A stretch of 64,000 bases of DNA, taken from positions 62,001 to 126,000 of the forward strand of contig UESW01001596.1 in the NCBI GenBank assembly GCA_900491605.1, in the 5' to 3' direction. Shown piece after piece: positions 22,899-35,524 of this stretch (within the stretch, counting starts at the first letter, position 1; each line of letters starts with the position of its first letter). The notes under the pieces were generated by a model. That model was not told where the DNA came from, ran no database searches, and was given only the letters and a program-made list of their open reading frames with translations. The translations under genes and the position numbers were made by a program. Source of the DNA: Calamus simplicifolius (lineage: Eukaryota > Streptophyta > Magnoliopsida > Arecales > Arecaceae).

Positions 22899-23320
22899 GG
22901 AAAAGTGGCAATTTTTATATTCCCATCTACCAACCTGACCCACGATTTACCTACTTTAAACAAGTTTGGGTAAATGGGCTTCAATCATAAATGGGTCAAC
23001 CCATCTACATCCATTTTGTCCATTTAAGAATAGGGTCCGATCATGACCGACCTATTCAGTCCATTTAAAACCTATATAACTCATTTAAATGGACCTTTTA
23101 ACCTATTTTAAACCTATTAAAAACCCTCTTAAATCTTTAACCTCATTTGACTTGCTTAATAAATGGGTCATGCATGCTGGGTTGGGTTACCTATTTAATA
23201 AAATGGCTAGGTTTGGATCTCAATTTTTGGCCTATTTAAAAAATAAATTGGGTTAATTGGATTGCTAGATTTTTTATCTGACCCATATCTTACCCAACTT
23301 GACCCAAATGCCACCCTGAT
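22899..23320. mobile_element. possible hAT-like MITE rich in GGGTCA and CCATTTA motifs
   Basis: AT-rich, with many short motifs on both strands (AAATGGGTCA, CCTATTTAAA, TGACCC). The right end, read on the minus strand, starts CAGGGTGGCATTTGGGTC, resembling hAT-MITE ends. The left end (GGGAAAAGTGGCAATTTT) is only loosely similar. No target duplication could be read because of the TA run. Confidence 0.35.
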
Positions 23321-23329
23321 GTAGGTTGT

Positions 23330-25200
23330 CCAATGCCAATGTGGTTCGGGACTGTATAGCATATGTGGCTGCATATAGAATCATGTGCACCACATTTTAA
23401 AGCATTTGACATACCACAACTCTTTAATATTTTGATAATTCCAAACTATGATATACTACTGACTAAATCATACAAAGGCTATGTTTTTATACAAAGGATC
23501 CTACAAACCACTACATTAACTTATTGGCTTTCCCTCCTCGTAAGGCTCCGTTCTTCCATAGATAAGTTTTATAATAAAGTTGGTCAACCTTCACATTGAT
23601 CAACTTACACATGTTCTCTTGTTCCCATCAAAGAAATCATGTAAGTTAAATTAATCGTGTAAGTTAAATTCTCTTGGCAATCGTTCACCCATTGGCCTAG
23701 TAACATGCTTCTATTTTTTTATTATTCTTAAAATATCTTTGACCCCTCCCATAATTCTCACTTACTCTCTTTATTTGCAGCAAATTTTAACTTAGGTAGC
23801 ACCGCTACAATGTCCATCTAATTTTCAATCAAAAGATCAAGGGATATTGACAAGCCTAATAGATTTTCTCACTTCATCTTCATCATTTTTCATATTGCTA
23901 ACTTTTTTCTTTTTTCTTCTCTTAAACTTATATTTTCTCATCACTGCCTCTCATCGTATAAGATGAAGAACTAAACCAAGAAGGCAGTCTTTATCACTCA
24001 CACATGATCTTAGGCATCGACCCCCACCCAACCTTTACCCTCATCATTTTTTATATCATTAATTTTTTTTCTCTTTTCTTCTCTCAACCTTGTGTATTTC
24101 TTTCATTTCTAGTCACATTTGATGAGGAATGAAATCAAGAAGATGATTTTTGCCCCCACTGGCTCGACCTTCGACTGCATTATGTTGCCCTAAAAAAGCG
24201 CACAAAGAGATGCTATGCATCTGAAGCTTTGCCACCCCTCTGACCTTTAACTAGGTTAGAAATACAATTAATATTTTATGAAGAGATGTAATACTTTTAT
24301 TTAATTAGTAAATAGTGACTATCAAAATTCATTTTTATTTAAGAAAATAAAATTTATATATAACAATGTATATACCCAAAGTATGATCGAAAGTATGTAT
24401 GATATAAGAAAATTGAGCATCAAATAGGTATATGATCAGATTGTAAAGTAAGCCTAGAAAAATATAAAATATCATGAAAAAGATGAATAGATCTTAACAA
24501 TTTATAAAGATGAATAGAACTTAACAATTTATAAAGATGAATAGATCTTAATAATTTATCTTAAAAAGTCATAATATAAAAGAATATAAATAACACATAC
24601 CAAAGCTACTTTTCAATGCATAAAAGAATATGAGTAGCTTATTTTGCCATCTAGCAATGCTTATCCAGAAAAATGTAAATTCTCATGTAACTTCGATGCC
24701 CCTGAAAAAATGAGCCCTAAACATCACTTCAATGTTTTATGCTTACCAAAAACAAACATGAGTCAACTTAGTTAATGAGCACACAATTGAAAGCTCAAAA
24801 GAGGAATAACATGACCCAAAAAAGATTATGATGTTTCATCAGGTGCTTGGAATAAGAAGCGTGAATAAGAATCCACCTCCCATAACATCAAGTGTAGAGG
24901 CCATTCACATCCATGCTATTTCTCTAATTAACATCAAACATAAAAAATAAATTGGCATGCATTTATCATACAATGTTATAGTATAAAGAGAGAAGATATG
25001 ATTTTTATATATAGAGGTTAATGAAGAAGTACAGCGATAAAAGATAAGATCTTCACATGGATTTTATATATTTAGAGAAATAATATAATAATATTTTTAG
25101 GTATTACCATTAGTAATTTTTACTCTAGTAACTGCTCCATCATACATTTACACAATAACATACTTTAACTCCTTACCTTTTTGTACTAGTTATGAATAAG
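23330..25200. other. AT-rich stretch without a gene
   Basis: No coding signal. A short tandem repeat of AAGATGAATAGATCTTAA-type units (about 22-26 bp, three copies) lies at about 24478-24565. Confidence 0.5.
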
Positions 25201-25219
25201 TTTATTATACATATATTAA

Positions 25220-25990
25220 CCCTTGGAGCATGTTATTTACAGATGATATGGTGTCAATGGATGATATTAGAGTCAAGATTAATTGTATGCTTGAATTATG
25301 AAGAAATGCATTAGAATTTAAAGATATTTTAAGTTAAGTAGGATTAAAATAGAATTCATAAATTGTAATTTTAGTAAAGATTAGAAATAGAGATAAAGGT
25401 GATGTGAAAATTAATAATTATAAAGTTCTTTAAGCATTTTTTATATTTGGAATCAATTATTCATAAGAAAAAAGAGATTGAAGAGTATATTATCTATAGG
25501 GCTAAAGTACTTTGATAGAATAAAGTAGAATTTGAATATTATGTAATTATAAGATATTTGCTAAGTTAAAGAAATTTTTTTGTAAAATAGCCATAAGAGT
25601 GGCTATACTTTATGGTACAAAATATTAAATAAATAAAAAATATGCATGCAAGATAAGTGTGACCCAAAAAAGAATATTGAGATGGATGTGTGATAAAGAA
25701 AAGATAGAATATAAAACGAAGTTATTTGTAAAAAAGATAAAGATAGTACCAATTGATAATAAATTAAGAGAAGGATGACTTAAACGGTTTGGACAAAAAT
25801 AATATTAGCCTGTTGATGCATTAGTAAAGAATGATTTCATATATGTAAAAGAAAAAGAAGATAGAGATAGATAGAAAATCATATGAAAATGGTATATATA
25901 TCTTTAGATCTTGTAGAAAGTATTGCTTTAACCCAAAAAGAATTTGGATAGTTGATCGCAACTAGTTTGTGATTAAGATTTTGCTGTTGT
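25220..25990 (+). mobile_element. RTE-type LINE relic
   Basis: Translation with stops and frameshifts shows the end of a non-LTR reverse transcriptase. PWSMLFTDDMVSMDD at about 25226 corresponds to the LFADD catalytic region. Later come a FKYLGS-like stretch and an IIHKKGEIEEDI-type block (about 25450), and near the end DALVKNDFIYVKEKEDR, matching the RTE tail where PLDAPVRK and RGRGRPK usually occur. The element is old, strongly A/T-shifted and has no intact frame. Confidence 0.6.
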
Positions 25991-25999
25991 TGTATTTAC

Positions 26000-27930
26000 C
26001 ATACTATGTTGTAGCTTCACCACCAAATGAAGAGACTAAGCTCAAACTAACCCTAATGATATAAATAGAAATGTCTAACCTTAATCCAATGATATAAATA
26101 GAAATGTCTAACCTTAATCCAATTCATCCCGAGAAATAGAGAACAAAATCTACTAGCAAAACAAGCCAAAACTCCATTTATTCTAGCAGTGCGACTAAAG
26201 CCTTAAAAGGCCAGGAGTTTTAATTAATCCATCTCATCTCCAAATAGCACAGTTCAGAATCTTGAAAAGATGCCTCAAGCGGTATAGAATTCAACAGAAT
26301 AGCATTTTAGAAAAGTTTACACCTTCACCATTCAAAGGAAGAACTTCAAAAAGAAAAAGCAAAAAGATTAGGTCAGAATATGCTAAAAAGGAATGCTTAT
26401 ACCTTTCTCAAAATCAAGCAAATCAATATCCAGCAGTTTGTGGGCATCTGCTTCCTCAGTGATGGACTAAATTAGAGACCAATAAAATAACGCATCAGTT
26501 TTCAAGAAAATTTACATTGATCTAGTCAGTCTATCTGGTCAGTGTATTCTTTCTTGCCCTTCCTATTGATTTAATTGTTTTGTGAGACTCCTGAGGCTCC
26601 CTTCATTTTGACCTCCTTTTTGTTTTCATTTTGCCATCCCAATGAGAGCATGCAGGTTCGGCATTGTCCAGTACTTGTCTTTCTCAAAGACGATGCATAC
26701 AATGCTAAAGCCTTTCTCCCTTGAAACAACATCCCAACTTAAGTCATCTTAGTAGTTCTTCAAAATGGTGCAAACATTTGGTTAATCCTCCTAACTCTAC
26801 TATGACATTGCTTGGATTTCATACTCCTCAAATAAGCATGCAATATGACTTGACCAAGTTGCAAGGAACCTTAACTTGTTAGCAAGTACTCAACCTAAGC
26901 CGTTCATCAGCCCATGCAATTAAAGTAAGGTCGTAACTCGCAAGAACTCCATACCCGCTCAAACTCCATGATTTCCCTTTTATAAAGTGGTGCCCATTTA
27001 TAAGGGACTCCACCTTCAACCACTCACAAATAAAAATCAAAGACCCTTAAAATACCACACTCGTGCTGATAAGCACCAGCTCCTCAGCTTAGTAATATCC
27101 ATATATAGCAGATCCAACACAATGGTGAAAGAACATAATACACAAGCAAACAGATCAAAAAGTTTGAACTTGAAAGCTTTATATGGATCACCTCTAAACC
27201 ACATGATTAATGTGATAACTACAATCCACCAAAACAGCTTTTTTAGGTCCCTATGAGGACTGGAGAAGTAAATATTTTTCAAACAGGCAAAGTAGATTTT
27301 TGATTCTTACAAGAAACATTGACAAAGTCATTTTATAGAGCAACATGCTCATAGAGAAGAGCATCACCACATGATAAGACAGTAGAAAATATCTTTATAT
27401 TCAGTAATTCCATGAGGCAGAACCCCTATCCAGAGAAACTTGGGCAAGAAATAATTCAGGAATATCAATAAGAGTGCAGATCTTGAAAATTATTTTACAA
27501 GAATGGCACATCTTAAAAGTCAATATAAACATATATAGTTAGAACAGTGTGGTCACCTAATTGTGTGGAACAATGTGGCTCGAGGATGATGAGAGCCAAT
27601 TTGTTGCATCTGTGGACCTTTCTGATCAATAGTGTTATCGATGAGCTATATATCATGAACAGAGAAATCAAATATTAAATAAAGATTACAATGATGTTTC
27701 TAAACCCAAACAAAACTTACCAAAAGTACATGTCTGAGAGAGTTATGAACCTATGGACACATTGGAAATCTGAATGAAGATGAAAGCAATTGTAGATGTG
27801 TGTTCCGTGGGAAATCTGAATGGAGATGAAAGCAATTGTGTTCAATTGACAGAAGCAGAGTAATCTCAGGATGAAGACAGGTTAGACCTGGTGTCTAACT
27901 ATATTTCTGAAAAGAAAAAAAAGCAAATGT
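26000..27930. other. AT-rich stretch, no supported gene
   Basis: Open stretches at 26262-26462 and 26987-27256 (plus) show no domain and no flanking splice logic that I can defend. A roughly 40-bp direct repeat (ATAAATAGAAATGTCTAACC, near 26059 and 26096) is tandem. Confidence 0.4.
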
Positions 27931-27944
27931 AGATGTGTAATGAT

Positions 27945-28193
27945 CTAAAGGGAAAAAAAAAAAAGGAATAGAATTTGTACCCATGGGCAGCTATGAAGGC
28001 TAGGAGTTGGCTGGAGACATATGTCATCACACTTGCCAGCCTTAGAGACCAGGCTCTTAATAGATTGTACAATCTCCAAAAGAACAGACAGCAGGGCTTC
28101 TAGCTCTGTCTGTTTCTGCCGCAACTCAGCATGTTCCTGTTGAATGGCCTCCAGTTGTTCCTTCAAGGTGCGAATCTCCTCATCAACCTCCAT
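27945..28193 (-). CDS. small coiled-coil ORF, unknown
   Basis: 82 codons starting MEVDEEIRTLKEQLEAIQQE. Residues 1-55 form a clear heptad-patterned coiled coil rich in E, Q, L and K, with no glycine or proline. The C-terminal 30 residues are low-complexity and probably read into an intron or UTR. I do not recognise the family. It may be an exon of a host gene or a remnant of a mobile-element accessory protein. Its A/T-rich surroundings have no other exon that I can join. Confidence 0.3.
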   Translation of the reverse strand: MEVDEEIRTLKEQLEAIQQEHAELRQKQTELEALLSVLLEIVQSIKSLVSKAGKCDDICLQPTPSLHSCPWVQILFLFFFSL

Positions 28194-28199
28194 GGCCTT

Positions 28200-29680
28200 G
28201 GCCTAAAAAAATCTAGGTTCTTGGACCCAAAGACCAACAGATGAGGGACCCAGCTCTAACATGTGGTTATGCCTATGCCTCTCCAATCCCATAACCTGTG
28301 GGAAGACGTAATCAATCACAGACAACACAGTTCTGGTGTGTCATGCAATAAACAGTCTTTATTTTATTTAGCATACACTAAAGAAAATGCATTATATATT
28401 ATTCGAAATAAATATTATTGCAAATTTAGTGATAAATAACCATTCAAGCTAAAAAAGGACATTCAATGCATGATGCTCCTGCCACTATGGAGTCTGGCAA
28501 GGGTTTGATGTATGTAGTCATATCTCAGCTTGCAGAGAGACTATTTCTATATTTTGATACCCATGCCAGAGATAGAGTGACTTTGCCACTGCACTAACAC
28601 CCACCCCCTGAATAATAAATATTTCTACATAAGGATGACAAAAGTATCACTATTGGAACCTGTGAGTAGTAACGTGGACTGTGGATTGGAGGAGCTCGAA
28701 GGGTACTCTGGGGCCTGCTTCTGGCTTGGATTGAAGGGGCTGAAATTATTATAGCATAGGAACTATTACAAAGCATGACATTAAAATAAATTAGAACTGA
28801 ACAATTAAATTAAAACATAGCAGAATTTCTTAGACTCTCTTTGGCTCATAAGAACTGTTCTATAAGTGAAAATTGTAATGGTATGCAAACAAAGCATGAG
28901 AATAAAGTCACATGCATGGAACAAAAAACAATAATGAGTTATGTAAACACAAAGAAAAACTGGAACCTAGTAAAAACAATTTAGACAGGTGACCTGAGAG
29001 CCTATGTTCAGAGAGAGAAATGAACATATTAAAGATGAACCAGGACATTTAGGAGGGTGTAGCATGCAATCAATTATGTAGACCAATGAGTCCAATACTT
29101 GTCTGCAAGGGAGTTTCTTAGCAACTCCAAGAAGTTAGTCCAGATGGAACAAACTAACTAAATCAATTACCAGAACAGAGATAATGAAATTGAAATCATC
29201 AGTCTAATTAAAAGGTTTATTCCATGATTTTCCCACAAAGTTGTGGGTTGAAGATACACGTACACTATTTTTAGAAGAATAATATAGAGAGTGACTTACT
29301 CAACCACAAAACATGTGATAATGTTATGTAGGTCGAACTGAGAACCAAGCTGAACTAATCTCATAGGGTCCATTTGGGCATAAACCAGTTCTGCTCCATG
29401 TCAAGGGCTTGGGCAACTCAATCCAACCCAAACTGAACCTGTTTATAATATAATATAATAAATTATCTTAAATTTTGTTGAATTAGATTTTCATGGTTTA
29501 CTTTTTCTTTGTAGGGCAGAGTGGTTTTTGTTCAACAACATGTTATATTTTCTATAGTCTATCTTTTGGGCTCTCTTGTTGCATAATGCAGTTGAAGACT
29601 AATTGTTGAGTTTTGTTGTTACTAGTCCAAAATAACTTTTACCAAATACAAATAATAAGTTATTATTTTGAATTTTATCA
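28200..29680. other. no supported gene
   Basis: AT-rich. The minus-strand frame at 28594-28776 has no recognisable domain. Nothing else stands out. Confidence 0.4.
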
Positions 29681-29689
29681 TTTTCAAAA

Positions 29690-31400
29690 AGGGTTTTGAT
29701 CTTTAATGGAGCATGGCTCTGATTTTTAATGAAGTAAGGCTCCAAGTCTTTAATAGAGAAGAGCTTTCAGAATTTGATAAAGCGAGGCTTTGATTTTGAT
29801 GGAGTAGGGCTTCAGAGTTTTGATAGAACAGGAATCCTAATTTGATGAAACAAGGCTCCGTTCGGTCTTCAATGCAACAGGGTTCCAAAGTTTTGATGGA
29901 GCAAAGTTTCAAGTCTCTGATTGAGTGGAGCTCTGATTTTGATGGAGCAAGACTTTAGAAATTTTGATGGAGTATTGAAAATTGCAAGCCAAAAGATATC
30001 AAGAAGTAAAAAGTTTAGGCATTTATGATCAATTATCTAGCAAGAAGGTAAAATAGGTAAAGATGTGAATCATAGAGTTAAAGCAAGATGGACTAAATGA
30101 AGGAGTGCTTCGAAAGTATTGTATGATTGTCGCATCCTATTAAAATTGAAAGAAAAATTTTATAAAACCACTATTAGGCCAGCTATGCTATATGAAATAG
30201 AGTGTTGAGTAATATTAAAAAATAAATTAAGTGTGACAGAAATGCATATGTTAAAGTGGATATGTAGTAAAACTTTAAAGATAAAATTAGAAATAAAAAT
30301 ATAAGAGAAATGATAGGAGTAGCCCCAATTAAAGATAAAATAAGAAAAAATCGATTGCGATGGTTTGGACATATACAATGTAGACCTTTAGATGCTCCAG
30401 TTAGAAAGAGTGATCTTTTAACAATCTATGGTAAGGATAGAGGTAGAGATAGATCTAAACTAATATGAACAAAAATGATTAAAAATATATAACTATTTAT
30501 AATTTGAATGTCGACTTGGTCCTAAATAGAGCAGAGTGGAGGAAGCAAATTTATATAGCTGACCCTATGTAATTGGGAAAAGGCTTAGATGAGTTTTGAG
30601 TTGAGTAGAACTTCAGAACTTTGGTGAAATAGGGCTTTAAAGTTTTGATGAAGCAAAGCTCCATATCTTTGATGGAGTAAGGTTCTAATGTTTAATGGAC
30701 TAGGGTTCTAAAATTTTGATAGAGTAAAGCTCTAAGTCTTTGATAAAGTAGGAGTTCTATTTTGATGGAGCAGAACTTTGAGACTTTGATGGAATAAGAT
30801 TTCAGGACTTTGATGAAACAAGGCTTTGGTTTTTGATAGATTCAGGCTCTAGAGTTTAAATGAAGTAAGGCTTGATACTTTAATGAAGTAGGCCTCCATG
30901 ATGTTGATGGAGTTTGGCTCTGGGCTTTAAGAGAGCAAAGTTCTACTTTAGGTTAAATTAAGAGCATGACTCCTCTTTGACTTAGATTAGAAGTAGGGTT
31001 CTTCTTTAGCTCATATTAAGAGCATGGCTCCTTTTTGATTTTGATCAAAAGCATAGCTCTTCTTTGGTTCAATTAAGTTTGCTTGAATTATGAGCAAGCT
31101 CCTTTTTAAATCTAAGTTGGGTCCAAATTAGGAGCTAAGCCCTCATTCAAGTGGTGTCAAACTCAAATTAGGGGCATGGCTACTTTTTTTTTTTTTTTCT
31201 TTTTAGGTTGAGTTAGGCTCGAATTAGGAACATGACTCCTTTTTTGTTTGAATTGAACTTGATTTAGTAATAAGACTCCTCGTTGGTTTAAAACAAACCT
31301 CAAAAGAGTAGAGCTCCTTTTAAAGTCAATTAATTAGGACTCAAATTAGGAGTAGAGCTCCTCTTAAATTGTATTTTATTTTTTTCCTCTACTGGTTCCT
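29690..31400. repeat. degenerate tandem repeat of GATGGAGYA and GGAGCATGGCTCC motifs
   Basis: Many imperfect copies of about 25-35 bp around a TTTTGATGGAGYAAGGCTC core (29690-29990 and 30600-30960). Beyond 30960 they change to an AATTAGGAGCATGGCTCCT type unit of about 40-60 bp (to about 31370). Copies are strongly diverged. An RTE-type LINE relic interrupts the array at 29990-30596. Confidence 0.65.
29990..30596 (+). mobile_element. RTE-type LINE 3' fragment inserted in a tandem repeat
   Basis: Conceptual translation with stops shows the conserved RTE C-terminus: KEKFYKTTIRPAMLYEIEC at about 30148, then MHMLKWICS, GVAPIKDKIRKNRLRWFGHI at about 30315, and PLDAPVRKSD at about 30390. It ends near a GGGAAAAGGCTTAGATGAGTTTT tail, similar to the usual RTE 3' end. 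It covers the same protein region as the relic at 25220-25990, and is better preserved. Confidence 0.78.
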
Positions 31401-32284
31401 AATAGGCTTGGATGTGACTTTTATTACCATAAAAACAGAACTGGTATGAACTGTTGTATTAGTGGTGGATATTGAATGCTTAGGTTCTGTGGTAGTTCAA
31501 AAGACACGGGAGGAATGTGGATGGAAAGAAAGACCTACGGCTAATGAAGATTATCGATGCCAATTTTGTTCTTCTGTGCATGAAGAGAAAGGAGTTGTGC
31601 CCAATTGAAATGGATATTGCTGAGGTCTAATCAACACTCATGTTAAGGACTCGAAAAAAGGTTCCATTTAATTTTACTTGCTCCTTCGCCTTGGAGATCG
31701 ATTGGTTTGACAACGCCACCCACCAAGGAGGGTGGCTGACTAGATATGAATACATGCCAACCCATTGTGTCCCATGGAAAATATAGAGTTGATTAGAATT
31801 GAAAACAAGCAGGACAGCATGGCGAAATTGGGCCTTAAAATAACATTCCTCTTAAAGGCACAACATGGGAGCTTGATTCAGTTGATGGCGAGGCAGTCTG
31901 AGAGCTGGGTGTTTTCTGTTGACGGCCAAAGGCCTACAAGTTACTATTTTCTTTAGAACTTTTCCTTCTCGCAATTATTGGATCAGCTTTTGTCTCTTTT
32001 GCTGCTTTAATCCTTAGTTTATCAATATAAAACAGCGTCTTATCCTAAACTACTGTCAGGATTATGATACTAAAGAGGGATCATTGCACACAAAAATTCT
32101 GACTATTTAATTTTATGATAATTTTAATTTCTGAAAAAAAATGCAGAAAATAGAGCCTTGTGGAGAATATGAAGACTAGATTTGAACGGTTCAAGAAGAA
32201 AGTCCATGAGTAAGTACAGCGCCAGATTACCAAATTTCCAATTAAAAACGTTTGACATAATAATATTTTATTTATATGCATATA
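31400..32284. other. no supported gene; left flank of Tat-1
   Basis: A short plus-strand frame at 31765-31956 has no recognisable domain. The stretch ends in TTCAT, the Tat-1 target site. Confidence 0.4.
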
Positions 32285-32289
32285 TTCAT
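32285..32289. repeat. Tat-1 target-site duplication TTCAT (left)
   Basis: Exact match to 49765-49769. Confidence 0.92.
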
Positions 32290-32379
32290 TGTTGGGGGGG
32301 GGGGGGGTAAAATCGCTATTGCATCAATATTCGTGCGAGGAGGCTAAGACTGACCCCGTCCCTCCGCCCGCCATGATGT

Positions 32380-32610
32380 CCCCGAGCTTCCCGTAGCTCA
32401 GCTCCCCCGAGCTCCCATAGCTTGGCTCCCCCGAGCTTTCCGTAGCTCGGCTCCCCCGAGCTCCCATAGCTCGTCTTCTCCGGGCTTCCATAGCTCGGCT
32501 TTCTCCGAGCTTCCATAGCTCGGCTTTCTCCGGACTTCTATAGCTCGGTTCTCCCCGAGCTTCCGTAGCTCAGCTCCCACGAGCTTCCCGTAGCACGTCT
32601 TTTCCGAGCG
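32380..32610. repeat. LTR-internal tandem repeat with palindromic units
   Basis: About seven units of about 30 bp, each of the form CCGAGCTTCCRTAGCTCGG, a stem of CCGAGCT and AGCTCGG around a short loop. The 3' LTR has the same array at about 48945-49150. Confidence 0.8.
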
Positions 32611-32900
32611 GTCTATGATCCGATACTCACCCCCGCGGAACCTAGCGCAGGAGAGCCTAAACCTATCGTAACAGCATCTCAGGCAAAGAATTATGTTGAA
32701 GAGTGGTCTAGAACCTAATACGGCTACCTGGGACCTACGCACCTACCAGATCCCAAACAATCAAGGAGCTCTCCTAGCCGTCGATCCCTTAACAAACAAG
32801 ATACGGATCCCAACGGCCCCACAACGGCCTGATTCGATCCATCTCCGTATCCTAACAACCTTCGAACCTTCCAGAAGGCGCTCAAGATCCAGGTGACAAT

Positions 32901-32909
32901 CTATAAATA
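32901..32909 (+). promoter_or_regulatory. LTR TATA box
   Basis: CTATAAATA, with the copy in the 3' LTR at about 49465-49473. Plus-strand transcription into gag is implied, with a start about 30 bp downstream. Confidence 0.65.
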
Positions 32910-33201
32910 TGACACTCCCAGATTCTCTCAGGTATGCGCTCACTCTCACTCTCCCACTCTCCCCAGCTGCTCGTTGGTGCTCCCCCCTCTAAAGCTCCCG
33001 ATCGGCCGTCCCTGGAGAGACTCCCTGGAGAGATCCACCTCCCCATTTTCTGATTGATCGCCAATTTTTCCCACTGACTTGAGCGTCGGAGGGTCTTCCG
33101 CGGAGGGCCACCCCCAACGCCTCTCGCGCGAGGACTTCTATGCAGGTCCGCCCCAGGAGATCGACTGCGCCCGAGTCAGAGGATGGATTCCGGCGGCAAC
33201 A

Positions 33202-33221
33202 GATTGGCGCTAGAGGAAGGG
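33202..33221 (+). other. Tat-1 primer-binding site
   Basis: GATTGGCGCTAGAGGAAGGG follows the 5' LTR directly, and the same sequence follows the Tat-2 LTR at 55857. The TTGGCGC core is typical of gypsy PBSs. The tRNA was not identified. Confidence 0.7.
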
Positions 33222-33286
33222 TCTCAAGTCCCGTTAAAACTTGAAGAAATGAGATAAAGATCTCGATCTGGAGTAGAACCTCTCTA

Positions 33287-34800
33287 ATGGCCAATCGGAG
33301 AAGAGCGACCTCTGAAGCCCAAGACCAGGTCGCCTCCCAGAGACCTGATCCGGTGAGCAGTGTAGCGCCACCTCCTCCACCAATTGAAACCCCATCGCCG
33401 CCAGCCATCCCGGTGACCCAGGACCAGTTCACCATGCTGGTCCAGCAAGTCCAGGCCCTAACCCACCTGGTCCAGGAGCGTTTCGCAGCTCCTCCCGGTC
33501 CGCACCTTCCTAAGGAGGCCGCGATCCCTTCTTCACCGGCGACTTCCTCCTTCGGTCCGCATGAAGCTGCGGACCCCCCACATCAACCCAGAGGGGACAA
33601 ACCAGTCCCGCGAGGCGGCTGCGATAGGGATCCTCCCAGATCTCGACGAGCCCGGACCCTCTCCTGGTGTTTTCCCACCATGATTCAATGCCGTCCCTGC
33701 GCTCCCCTCGCCCAACTCCCTCTCTTACCGCTGAAGAGGAGATCCATCGGCAGATCAGGGAGATGCGCCAGGAGCTAGACGCCGCCAAGCAAGCCCATCC
33801 GCCTCAACCCAAAGCGGAACAGGGCATCCCTTTCTCCAAAGGGATCATGGAGGAAGTGATTCCCTCCCATGTCAAGCTACCAGCCATCGAACCCTACCAC
33901 GGCTCTTCTGACCCGGACGACCATCTCAGCAGCTTCCGGTCAATAATGATGTTCCACGGAGCATCCGACGCGATCATCTACCGTGCTTTCCCCTCCACCC
34001 TCAGAGGATCTGCCCGAACCTGGTTCAATGCCTTGAAGCCAGGTTCCATTGATTCATTTGACGAGCTGAGCCGTCTTTTTATTGGCCAGTTCGTCAGCAG
34101 CCGCCGCCACCGATGAAGGTCTGACTCCCTCTCCGAAGTCAAGTAGAGAGAGGGGGAGTCCTTGAGAAATTATCTTGATCGTTTTAATAAGGCCATATTG
34201 GAGGTGGACCACCTTAATCATGAGGTGGCTATGTCCACCTTGGCAGGGGGAATCTCAAAGGAAAGCGACTTCTACCTGGCGATGGAAGTCAGCTACCCCC
34301 CTAACCTCTCTGATATGATGGCCCTGGCGGACAAATACGCTAGGGTCGAAGAGTCGCGGAGAGTTGCCCGCGCCGAGCTGGCAAAGAAGAAGGAGCCCAA
34401 AGGTCCCGATAGGCACCGTCCCGCCCGTCGGCTGAGTCCACCTCGCCGCCAAAGAGCTCCCCCACTGCCGTCGAGGAATCGCTCCCGGAACCCACCAGGC
34501 GATTCGATCGCTACACTCCACTAACCGTGCCCCGGGCGCAGATCCTCATGGAGATAGAATGCCAGCTCCCCCAGCCAGCTCCTCTCCGAGGGAACCCGAT
34601 CCGAAGAGACCCCACCAAATACTGCCACTACCACCGGGAGCACGGCCACGATACTGAAGAATGCTGGCAGCTGAAAAATGAAATCGAGAGGCTGATCCAG
34701 CGGGGACGACTGAATCAGTTCAGGAGGGTGCCCGAGCCAGGACAAGGAGGTGACCGCCAGCCCGAACCTCAACAACCTCCTCCTCCACCAAATCCGCCCG
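33287..34800 (+). pseudogene. Tat-1 gag, frameshifted
   Basis: Starts MANRRRATSEAQDQV at 33287. The N-terminal part is Pro-rich. The retrotransposon gag domain lies at about 33840-34260 (MEEVIPSHVKLPAIEPYHGS, FPSTLRGSARTWFNALKPGS, then GESLRNYLDRFNKA after a shift). A zinc-knuckle-like motif (YCHYHREHGHDTEECWQLKN) lies at about 34618-34680. Frames change near 33700, 34116 and 34525, and a TAG sits near 34144. The protein would have formed virus-like particles around the RNA. In the last open block, gag runs on into protease without a stop (34527-35051), as in a fused polyprotein. Confidence 0.85.
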
Positions 34801-34899
34801 TGATTGGCCGCATCAACATGATCGAAGAGGCCGGCGGATCGAGCCCCAGGGACGATGGTGAAGGATCGGTGCCAAAGAAGGCATGGATGGGCGAGCTCT

Positions 34900-35505
34900 C
34901 TTTCTCCGATGATGATCTCCGAGGGATACAGTTCCCCCATGATGATGCATTAGTTGTATCCCTCAATTTGAATAACTATGATGTAAGTCGGATCCTTGTT
35001 GATAGTGGAAGTTTGGTGAATGTCTGTACCTCGATGTGTTTGCCAAGATGAAACTACTCATGGAAAACCTTCGAGCCGTGGATTCCACCTAATGGGATTC
35101 ACAGGCGACATCATCATCCCGAAGGGGTCGTCACCCTGACGGTCCGCGCAGGAGCCTGGCCCCTTGTGGCCATTGTTTACACGGACTTCCTAGTGACCAA
35201 ACTCAGGTCCCCATACAACGCAATATTCGGCAGGCCCGGCCTAATGTCCCTCAAGGCAGTTGTCTCCATCCCACACTTATCCATGAAATTCCCCACCGAG
35301 CAGGGAGTTGGAGTTGTTCGGGGAAGTCAATCCATGGCTCGGCAATGCTTCGTCACCAGCCTTCAGTCCAGAGTGCCGGAGGTTGATGGGCTAGACGCTC
35401 GGGAGGACTTCGCCGAACAGCGAGGAGAACCAGCAGAGGAACTGGAGGAGGTGCCGTTGGATGAGGCTCGTCCCGACCGAACCATAAAAATGGGTCACTG
35501 ATCAA
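34900..35505 (+). pseudogene. Tat-1 aspartic protease
   Basis: The retropepsin-like domain follows gag in the same frame: DDALVVSLNLNNYDVSRILV with the catalytic motif VDSGS at about 34999-35013. Then comes LYLDVFAKMKLL with a frameshift near 35030, and the C-terminal flap region (FGRPGLMSLKAVVSIP near 35228). The Tat-2 copy (57470-57950) shows the intact version of this region in one frame. The catalytic Asp is preserved, but the frame is broken. The role is processing of the gag-pol polyprotein. Confidence 0.8.
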
Positions 35506-35524
35506 GGGAGAACCTCAGCACAGA

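Larger units (their letters stand above)
32290..33201 (+). repeat. Tat-1 5' LTR
   Basis: Starts TGTTGGGG and ends CGGCGGCAACA. It contains a G14 run at 32294-32307 (only G6 in the 3' LTR), a hairpin-type tandem repeat at 32380-32610, and a TATA box (CTATAAATA) at 32901-32909. The stretch 32640-32973 is nearly identical to the 3' LTR, while both ends differ far more. Confidence 0.93.

Noticed and set aside
32693..32896. Conserved 67-codon frame found identically in both Tat-1 LTRs as a small gene
   Set aside because: The identity follows from the near-identical LTR core. The frame overlaps the TATA region and has no domain.
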